Assembly: GCA_026874595.1 (NCBI GenBank)
Contig: CM049308.1
Span: 92,137,624-92,201,623, forward strand
DNA length: 64,000 nt
Direction of reading: 5' to 3'
Source of the DNA: Sipunculus nudus
Lineage: Eukaryota; Annelida; Sipuncula; Golfingiida; Sipunculidae
Shown piece by piece: positions 63,301-64,000 of the stretch; position 1 is the first letter of the stretch; every line of letters begins with the position of its first letter. Position numbers and translations under genes: made by a program. Below the pieces are notes generated by a model. The model saw nothing but the letters and a program-made list of their open reading frames with translations. It did no database searches and had not been told where the DNA came from.

Positions 63301-63763
63301 TGAATGGCACCAGGACTAGCCTGGGGTTTGCTGATGATATTGAGAAGTTTGCACCTCCACAAATAGATGGCTCTGTAGACTGGAGTGTTTCACTTGACCA
63401 AGGTGCTGAAGAACCAGACAGCTCTTCAGAAGAGGAGGATGAAATAGAAGATGTGTTTGGGACTTCGTTCTTGTGAGTTTTATCATTGGTTCTCTTCTCA
63501 AGGTTTCTGAAGGGCTCAGGTAGTGGGGCTGGAGGGTTTGGTGTACAGTTATAAGATGAGACTGTATAAAGAGCATTGTACTTTTTAATACTTGTATTAA
63601 ACCTTTAAAAGCTGTTTTATGTCTGCTGAATTGGATGGTTCAATCGATTCCAAATTAATTCTCTTCACAATTCAATATGTGTTTCAGAGTGCGTTCCAGT
63701 TCTTCTGAGAGTGTTGTATTTGAACAAGATGAAGAAAACAGTACACTGTCTGCTAAGAATCTG
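28539..63763 (+). CDS. EIF2AK4: eIF-2-alpha kinase GCN2 (EIF2AK4), 5' 18 exons, continues past window
   Basis: GCN2 senses uncharged tRNA and stalled ribosomes and phosphorylates eIF2alpha, starting the integrated stress response. The 18 exons join in phase into 788 codons. Domains in order: RWD (about 10-125, with LEVLKAIYG and VDMHVKCPSGYP), which binds GCN1; a Glu/Lys/Arg-rich helical linker (about 140-195); a Ser/Thr/Pro-rich spacer; a pseudokinase domain (about 270-545, with VHKDLK but DYS in place of DFG); then the catalytic N-lobe with G602-x-G604-x-x-G607, the ATP-binding lysine K624 in YAIKR and the alpha-C glutamate near 642; then the GCN2-typical Ser/acidic kinase insert (about 660-788). 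The rest of the kinase, HisRS-like and C-terminal domains should lie right of 64000. The start ATG has G at -3 and +4 and an in-frame TAG 24 nt upstream. Intron 1 (17.65 kb) and introns 6 and 8 are swollen by transposons; introns 5 and 9 hold splice-site minisatellites. Confidence 0.95.
28837..30170. mobile_element. FB-1 foldback element with GCGCTCGG palindromes
   Basis: Both ends carry the inverted terminus GGTCGGT(C/T)-T-run-ACCGAGCG. Each arm contains the perfect 20-bp palindrome ACCGAGCGCTAGCGCTCGGT (about 28860 and 30118) and several half-copies ACCGAGCGCT separated by about 80 bp of 'ctggattc..gctctgacc' sequence. The middle is TA and GA simple sequence. It interrupts HL-4 copy B a few bases after its start. 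No transposase; MITE or foldback type. Confidence 0.7.
29240..29760. repeat. Polypurine GA-rich tracts between TA microsatellites
   Basis: Long purine-only stretches (GAGAGA, AAAGAAAG) flanked by TA runs at about 29211-29244 and 29705-29745 form the core of FB-1. The short minus-strand frame rich in Phe, Leu and Ser read from them is an artefact. Confidence 0.85.
30230..31748 (+). repeat. Tandem array of about 330-bp units inside HL-4
   Basis: The phrase 'acaaatcgtaactgctgga' recurs near 30235, 30580, 30920, 31258 and 31583, each followed by 'ttacatccagagaggtccat', 'tctgttacccatattcttcaa' and 'ctaatgcattgatcacc'. One unit has the intact GGTGGCGCCACC (30831); others have decayed forms. The same phrase occurs once in copy A near 12918, so HL-4 copies differ in unit number. 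Confidence 0.8.
31749..31990 (+). repeat. Dispersed repeat with 50-nt hairpin head, copy 1
   Basis: About 240 bp shared with 52941-53180. It begins with a 50-nt segment (31761-31810) whose ends pair (GGCAGTG against CGCTGCC, then AAATC against GATTT) around an inner GCTTC-TAAA-GAAGC stem. It interrupts the HL-4 tandem array. The family is unknown to me. Confidence 0.6.
32402..33581 (+). mobile_element. HL-3 Helitron-like element with 180-bp tandem repeats
   Basis: The 5' end ATGCCCCCGCC forms a hairpin with GGCCGGGGCAT. The 3' end reads GGCGGGGGCATTC, hairpin GTGTC-GTTCT-GACAC, then ATCTAG before T. Six tandem units carry 'ttcgcaatgcctgcagatat' at 32501, 32681, 32861, 33023, 33203 and 33383, so units are 180 bp with one of 162. 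The layout recalls the tandem-repeat-bearing 'pearl' and Helentron-associated elements described in bivalves. It is nested in HL-4 copy B. Confidence 0.75.
34883..36180. other. Unassigned 1.3 kb, possibly a DNA-element remnant
   Basis: It lies between two copies of the HL-4 3' end (34855-34882 and 36181-36212). Near its edges are short inverted GCCGTATTTA/TAAATACGG motifs (34892, 36128) of the kind seen at DNA-transposon ends, but only about 9 bp match. No coding frame was recognised. Confidence 0.35.
36181..36212 (+). mobile_element. Orphan HL-4 3' end
   Basis: GGCTGAGCATCATGACCC, the palindromic hairpin GACCCATGGGTC, then ACTTG: a second HL-4 3' terminus with no matching 5' part nearby. 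Confidence 0.55.
36232..36672 (-). mobile_element. tRNA-related SINE-like unit, copy 1
   Basis: The minus strand holds an A-box-like GCTCAGTTAGTAGAGTA and a B-box-like GGTTCGATACC, spaced as in tRNAs (36298-36360). The ends do not pair as an acceptor stem, so it is not a tRNA gene. The rest of the unit matches copy 2 about 514 bp downstream. Confidence 0.6.
36746..37213 (-). mobile_element. tRNA-related SINE-like unit, copy 2
   Basis: It shares with copy 1 the 'gcagatgtccct.cactcatttcacct' start, the tRNA-like block (36800-36870, B box GGTTGGACTCC), the '..atgagcaaaatgaaata' segment and the 'ttatgc.acaccc' end. The regular spacing suggests tandem duplication rather than two independent insertions. 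Confidence 0.6.
37214..38180. other. GCN2 intron 1 segment, nothing recognised
   Basis: No repeat unit, exon or RNA gene was recognised. Confidence 0.5.
38181..39585. mobile_element. Non-autonomous DNA transposon, 27-bp TIRs, TA flanks
   Basis: Perfect 27-bp terminal inverted repeats start TACCGTAAAATCTCCACTTA and end in CCGC. Both ends begin with TA, fitting a TA target duplication as in Tc1/mariner, and the start resembles pogo/Tigger-type termini. The right arm continues with a second GCGGTTTTAA-type repeat. The 1.4-kb interior has no transposase frame. Confidence 0.75.
39586..40739. other. GCN2 intron 1 segment, nothing recognised
   Basis: Open frames here are short and unlike known proteins. 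A short AT-rich stretch precedes the HL-1 copy. Confidence 0.5.
40740..43781 (+). mobile_element. HL-1 Helitron-like element, full-length copy in intron 1
   Basis: It runs from AGCGAACCTGTGAGCTTATG to the 3' terminus GCACAGGTTCGC, hairpin AGGCC-TGTA-GGCCT, then TGTT. Net length is about 2.4 kb after removing a nested HL-2. The first half has HL-1 modules with a palindrome at 41200; the second half has 'agttcactcagtgcag' repeats and a variant palindrome at 42860. This is the best reference copy of the family here. Confidence 0.75.
42958..43586 (+). mobile_element. HL-2 Helitron-like element, short copy nested in HL-1
   Basis: The 5' end GTATCCGCCAAAACAGAG folds against TTTTGCGGATAC. The 3' end GGCAGATACACGTAG carries the hairpin GTAGTCG-CTTGT-TGACTAC (one mismatch), then TTGTATTCTAG before T. 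HL-1 copies without the insert read 'caatcatttttgtgttg' here, so insertion made no target duplication. Unlike the 54265 copy it has little tandem array and no GCC expansion. Confidence 0.75.
43782..45150. other. GCN2 intron 1 segment, nothing recognised
   Basis: AT-rich single-copy-like DNA. No exon, RNA gene or repeat unit could be supported. Confidence 0.5.
45157..45560 (+). mobile_element. FB-1 right-half fragment with (TA)n
   Basis: A TA microsatellite (45157-45222) is followed by 'catgtgcgcgat' and a degenerate FB-1 right arm, with 'agcgctcggta' half-sites near 45352 and 45510. It matches 29850-30170 in order; the left arm is missing. Confidence 0.65.
46301..46416 (+). CDS. EIF2AK4: GCN2 exon 2 (RWD core)
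   Basis: Between tattgtacag and CA|gtgagt. It encodes PPEVQITLRPQ and AMVDMHVKCPSGYPNQ, the RWD strand and the conserved YP turn. Phase 0 in, phase 2 out. Confidence 0.95.
46550..46705 (-). mobile_element. tRNA-related SINE-like element, type 2
   Basis: The minus strand has an A-box-like TAGCGAAGCGGTTGGTACGC and B box GGGTTCGAATCC at tRNA spacing, then 'cctgagtaatttgtcttcg'. It is related to the plus-strand copy at 60280. The ends are loosely inverted (GTTACG both sides). Confidence 0.65.
47079..47181 (+). CDS. EIF2AK4: GCN2 exon 3 (RWD)
   Basis: Acceptor ctttactcag, donor GAG|gtaaaa. It encodes LPEIKFENYKGIS and the helix TEVKGLAKQRIGE. Phase 2 in, phase 0 out. Confidence 0.95.
47847..48020 (+). 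CDS. EIF2AK4: GCN2 exon 4 (RWD end and charged helix)
   Basis: 58 codons, phase 0 at both ends. It includes VQDFLHQHNKPPAKSFYEEM, the last RWD helix and the conserved KPP-KSF-EEM, then a run of Glu/Arg/Lys-rich helix. Confidence 0.95.
48465..48548 (+). CDS. EIF2AK4: GCN2 exon 5 (charged linker)
   Basis: 28 codons, phase 0 at both ends, acceptor tctttttcag, donor CGG|gtaagt. It encodes EEGKRRREEARR-type helix. A partial copy of this exon lies 100 bp downstream. Confidence 0.9.
48549..49260 (+). repeat. Degenerate minisatellite seeded by exon 5 splice donor
   Basis: The phrase 'gtaagtacatagaaagg', which is the exon 5 donor and following intron, recurs with decay near 48549, 48704, 48799, 48845, 48890, 48935, 49063 and 49203, with 'ggaaattgtacttca' between. 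Units are about 45-60 bp and irregular. Several keep a consensus GTAAGT. Confidence 0.75.
48649..48703 (+). pseudogene. EIF2AK4: Partial duplicate of GCN2 exon 5, possible cassette exon
   Basis: It matches the last about 55 nt of exon 5, followed by an intact donor ccg|gtaagt. If spliced at the AG ending 48655, it gives 16 in-frame codons (48656-48703, ETAKDEGKRRREESRP) in phase 0 on both sides, compatible with exons 5 and 6. The AG at 48648 would instead put it out of frame with a stop. The pyrimidine tract is poor. Confidence 0.6.
49795..49964 (+). CDS. EIF2AK4: GCN2 exon 6 (Ser/Thr/Pro-rich spacer)
   Basis: Acceptor gttttgtag, donor AAAG|gtgaat, phase 0 in, phase 2 out. It encodes LGIERASWSEPSTPGSDQ and a low-complexity Pro/Thr/Ser segment. 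This is the least conserved part, placed by phase and splice sites. Confidence 0.8.
50433..52203 (+). mobile_element. HL-5 Helitron-like element in GCN2 intron 6
   Basis: The 5' end GTATCCCCAGACAAAGTCGG folds with GGGATAC. The 3' end has GTCTGGATATA, the hairpin GGCACC-TGC-GGTGCC, then AAGAAATGTCTAAT. The interior has a 288-bp tandem module (about 51264, 51552, 51840) rich in 'aggtcaaaggtcaaggtcac', and one palindrome variant (AGTGGCGCCACCTAT, 50743). A G14 run lies at 52139. No ORF. Confidence 0.75.
51078..51990 (+). promoter_or_regulatory. Array of nuclear-receptor-like half-sites
   Basis: AGGTCAAAGGTCAAGGTCA or close variants occur near 51080, 51220, 51369, 51510, 51658, 51798 and 51972. 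AGGTCA-A-AGGTCA is the known DR1 (RXR/HNF4) site, and TCAAGGTCA is the known ERR/NR5A site. That they bind receptors in this animal is untested. Confidence 0.35.
52354..52469 (+). CDS. EIF2AK4: GCN2 exon 7 (pseudokinase start)
   Basis: Acceptor gttacacag, donor CTTG|gtaagc, phase 2 in, phase 1 out. It ends with NTKTECTVHRGKCLG, matching the VHKGKCIG segment that opens the vertebrate pseudokinase. Confidence 0.92.
52941..53180 (+). repeat. Dispersed repeat with 50-nt hairpin head, copy 2
   Basis: It matches 31749-31990. The hairpin (52953-53002) pairs better here: GGCAGCG with CGCTGCC, AAATC with GATTT, and inner GCTTC-TAAA-GAAGC. The GC-richer sequence to about 53620 may belong to the same element, but only the first 240 bp are shared. 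Confidence 0.6.
53710..53873 (+). CDS. EIF2AK4: GCN2 exon 8 (pseudokinase)
   Basis: Acceptor aatttttcag, donor CAG|gtgaag, phase 1 in, phase 0 out. It encodes ISEWVLKWRHVHRKLN, matching the YEWVLQWQKK block, and ends in the KYIKQ helix. Confidence 0.95.
54310..54347. repeat. (CGC)n trinucleotide expansion
   Basis: About 12 GCC units following the HL-2 5' end. The equivalent place in the 42958 copy has only interrupted CCGs. The minus-strand poly-Gly frame is an artefact. Confidence 0.9.
54598..55727 (+). repeat. 280-bp tandem array with alternating palindromes
   Basis: The phrase 'atgacaggtggcgccaccta' recurs at 54741, 55021, 55301 and 55581, exactly 280 bp apart. Each unit has two diverged halves, each bearing GGTGGCGCCACC, giving starts 54598, 54747, 54878, 55027, 55158 (decayed), 55307, 55438, 55587 and 55716, spaced 149/131 alternately (last interval 129). 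A dimeric repeat later amplified as a unit. Confidence 0.92.
56074..56184 (+). CDS. EIF2AK4: GCN2 exon 9 (pseudokinase N-lobe)
   Basis: 37 codons, phase 0 at both ends, acceptor tttcttttcag, donor CAG|gtaata. It encodes EQEVLTLIKLHHDNLVHYIA, the alpha-C helix and the following HxNLV motif. It ends in VTVQ, which continues directly into ILMEY of exon 10. Confidence 0.95.
56641..57920 (+). repeat. 40-bp minisatellite built from the intron 9/exon 10 junction
   Basis: Thirty-two consecutive units of exactly 40 bp with no indels, plus a half unit from 56621. The unit is 17 nt of intron end (GTCTGTTGTGGTTGTAG) plus 23 nt (ATACTGATGGAGTACATGAG, then TGG) that correspond to the first 23 nt of exon 10. 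The last unit contains the true acceptor at 57897|57898. The AG is lost in only three units (starting 56681, 56721, 57361). Units around 57081-57440 and 57481-57840 repeat with a 400-bp offset. Confidence 0.95.
57898..58050 (+). CDS. EIF2AK4: GCN2 exon 10 (pseudokinase hinge to catalytic loop)
   Basis: 51 codons, phase 0 at both ends. It encodes ILMEYISGSSLDIYFKKK (hinge) and ELLQALAYLHNKAIVHKDLK (catalytic-loop region). An in-frame TAG directly before 57898 forces the start to this last array acceptor. Donor AAG|gtctgt. Confidence 0.95.
58383..58447 (+). CDS. EIF2AK4: GCN2 exon 11 (degenerate DFG region)
   Basis: Acceptor tttatttag, donor AAAG|gtgggt, phase 0 in, phase 2 out. It encodes ASCVYLDHDRHIRLADYSIV. 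The DYS in place of DFG and the absent catalytic Asn mark the pseudokinase. Confidence 0.93.
58448..59154. other. GCN2 intron 11, nothing recognised
   Basis: AT-rich intron with no repeat unit or internal exon seen. Introns 10 (332 bp) and 12 (526 bp) likewise show nothing except a short direct repeat 'atgtaccttactcattgctt' near 59536. Confidence 0.6.
59155..59272 (+). CDS. EIF2AK4: GCN2 exon 12 (pseudokinase activation segment)
   Basis: Acceptor tgtctgcag, donor CTG|gtcagt, phase 2 in, phase 0 out. It encodes LQDLYIMAESQRQT, a variable loop with SGATYPPLLG, then GGQKGDIYQL, matching vertebrate KTGKKGDVWRL. Nucleotides 59210-59224 equal the HL-5 palindrome variant at 50743. Confidence 0.9.
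59799..59899 (+). CDS. EIF2AK4: GCN2 exon 13 (pseudokinase C-lobe)
   Basis: Acceptor tatccacag, donor CCAA|gtaagt, phase 0 in, phase 2 out. It encodes GILILSLALGKQV and LPEELQDFLSK. Confidence 0.95.
60280..60415 (+). mobile_element. tRNA-related SINE-like element, type 2, plus-strand copy
   Basis: It has the decayed A box (TAGTGAAGCAGTTGGAATGC), B box (GGGTTCAAATAT) and a 'ccctgagcaaaatgttcctgtaaca' tail, matching the reverse complement of 46550-46705. It lies in intron 13. Confidence 0.6.
60572..60711. mobile_element. 140-bp foldback element (MITE-like), intron 13
   Basis: 36-bp inverted arms with one mismatch (TATAGCAATGAAGAAAAACA and on; TATAGCGATG on the other strand) enclose about 68 bp that itself has inverted TGTTTCAC. 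TA flanks would fit a TA target. No coding capacity. Confidence 0.7.
60974..61089 (+). CDS. EIF2AK4: GCN2 exon 14 (end of pseudokinase), donor ambiguous
   Basis: It encodes KCLLSDERKRYSAHQLLDHS and IPHAFSYALSQKP, matching the vertebrate KCVCLDDKERWS block. Two donors in the same phase are possible: ACAG|gtcaca (61089) or AAAG|gttact (61110); the second adds seven residues. Both are weak. Confidence 0.88.
61111..62111. other. GCN2 intron 14, nothing recognised
   Basis: Open frames here are short and not protein-like. No repeat unit seen. Confidence 0.55.
62112..62245 (+). CDS. EIF2AK4: GCN2 exon 15 (kinase glycine loop)
   Basis: Acceptor gactgtag, donor AAA|gtgagc, phase 1 in, phase 0 out. 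It encodes SRLYNEFAVLSVLGKGGFGD with the GxGxxG loop. Confidence 0.95.
62617..62750 (+). CDS. EIF2AK4: GCN2 exon 16 (kinase N-lobe)
   Basis: Acceptor tgttatag, donor TTCG|gtgagt, phase 0 in, phase 2 out. It encodes VKNKLDGRYYAIKRIPLN (catalytic Lys) and REVKLLSRLNHENVVR (alpha-C Glu and HxNVVR). Confidence 0.96.
63152..63472 (+). CDS. EIF2AK4: GCN2 exon 17 (kinase insert)
   Basis: Acceptor cctacag, donor TCTT|gtgagt, phase 2 in, phase 2 out. It opens with YYNSWIE, then the long Ser/Thr/Pro-rich kinase insert, IDGSVDWSVS, and the acidic SSSEEEDEIEDVFGTSFL, parallel to human GCN2. Confidence 0.95.
63688..63763 (+). CDS. EIF2AK4: GCN2 exon 18 (kinase insert, last in window)
   Basis: Acceptor tgtttcag, donor CTG|gtaagt, phase 2 in, phase 0 out. 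It encodes SSSESVVFEQDEENSTLS, matching SDSESDIIFDNEDENS. The gene continues beyond 64000. Confidence 0.92.
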
Positions 63764-64000
63764 GTAAGTTAAACATGAATTATACTATTACATTCATTGT
63801 AACTACATAGTATTTAGAGATACAGGCATTTTGATGTCTATCGTGTAAAAGGTGCACCTTAACTTTGTTTACCACATTACTTTGGTCCTTTTAATATTAA
63901 AGCTTGAATTTCACTTGAAAGGATAATGCAGGTTTTACAAGGAAAGTAGTTGAATTTGGTAGTTAATCAAGTAGTTGACCGAGAGTCTGAAGAACAGTTT

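Overview
This is an animal nuclear genome window: AT-rich, with GT-AG introns, almost no coding DNA and dense interspersed repeats. The genes and repeat types (a GCN2 gene of animal layout, an RNase P subunit, and many non-autonomous elements with hairpin ends and internal tandem arrays) suggest a lophotrochozoan, most likely a bivalve mollusc. That placement is an inference, not something the sequence proves.

Two genes are recognised. (1) POP7 (RNase P/MRP subunit p20) is a complete intronless ORF on the minus strand, 24740-25171. (2) EIF2AK4/GCN2, the amino-acid-starvation eIF2alpha kinase, lies on the plus strand from an ATG at 28539 to beyond the right edge. Eighteen exons can be joined in phase (788 codons). 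They cover the RWD domain, charged linker, pseudokinase domain, and the N-lobe and acidic insert of the catalytic kinase domain. Intron 1 is about 17.7 kb and is largely repeats. The two genes are head to head, with a 5'-truncated LINE (25297-26341, clean 11-bp target duplication) between them.

Layout: 1-6.6 kb, AT-rich DNA without recognisable genes. 7.1-18.5 kb, a pile of nested HL-1 elements. 19-21 kb, HL-5 copies on the minus strand. 21-24.6 kb, unassigned. 24.7-26.3 kb, POP7 and the LINE. 28.5 kb to the end, GCN2, with introns carrying HL-1 to HL-5, FB-1, SINE-like units, a 27-bp-TIR element and two gene-derived minisatellites. HL-1 to HL-5 are my labels for five element families that look Helitron/Helentron-like: subterminal inverted repeats, a 3' hairpin followed by CTAG or CTTG before T, no target duplication, and internal tandem arrays. 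No Rep/helicase ORF is present, so all look non-autonomous.

The most striking observation is in GCN2 intron 9. A 32-copy, strictly 40-bp minisatellite (56641-57920) has as its unit the intron 9/exon 10 junction itself: 17 nt of intron end with its AG, then the first 23 nt of the exon. The real acceptor is the last unit. In intron 5 a second, looser minisatellite is built around the exon 5 splice donor and contains a 48-nt, in-frame, splice-competent partial copy of exon 5. The second theme is a GC-rich palindrome (GGTGGCGCCACC) found inside four otherwise different HL families and, as a 15-nt match, inside GCN2 exon 12.
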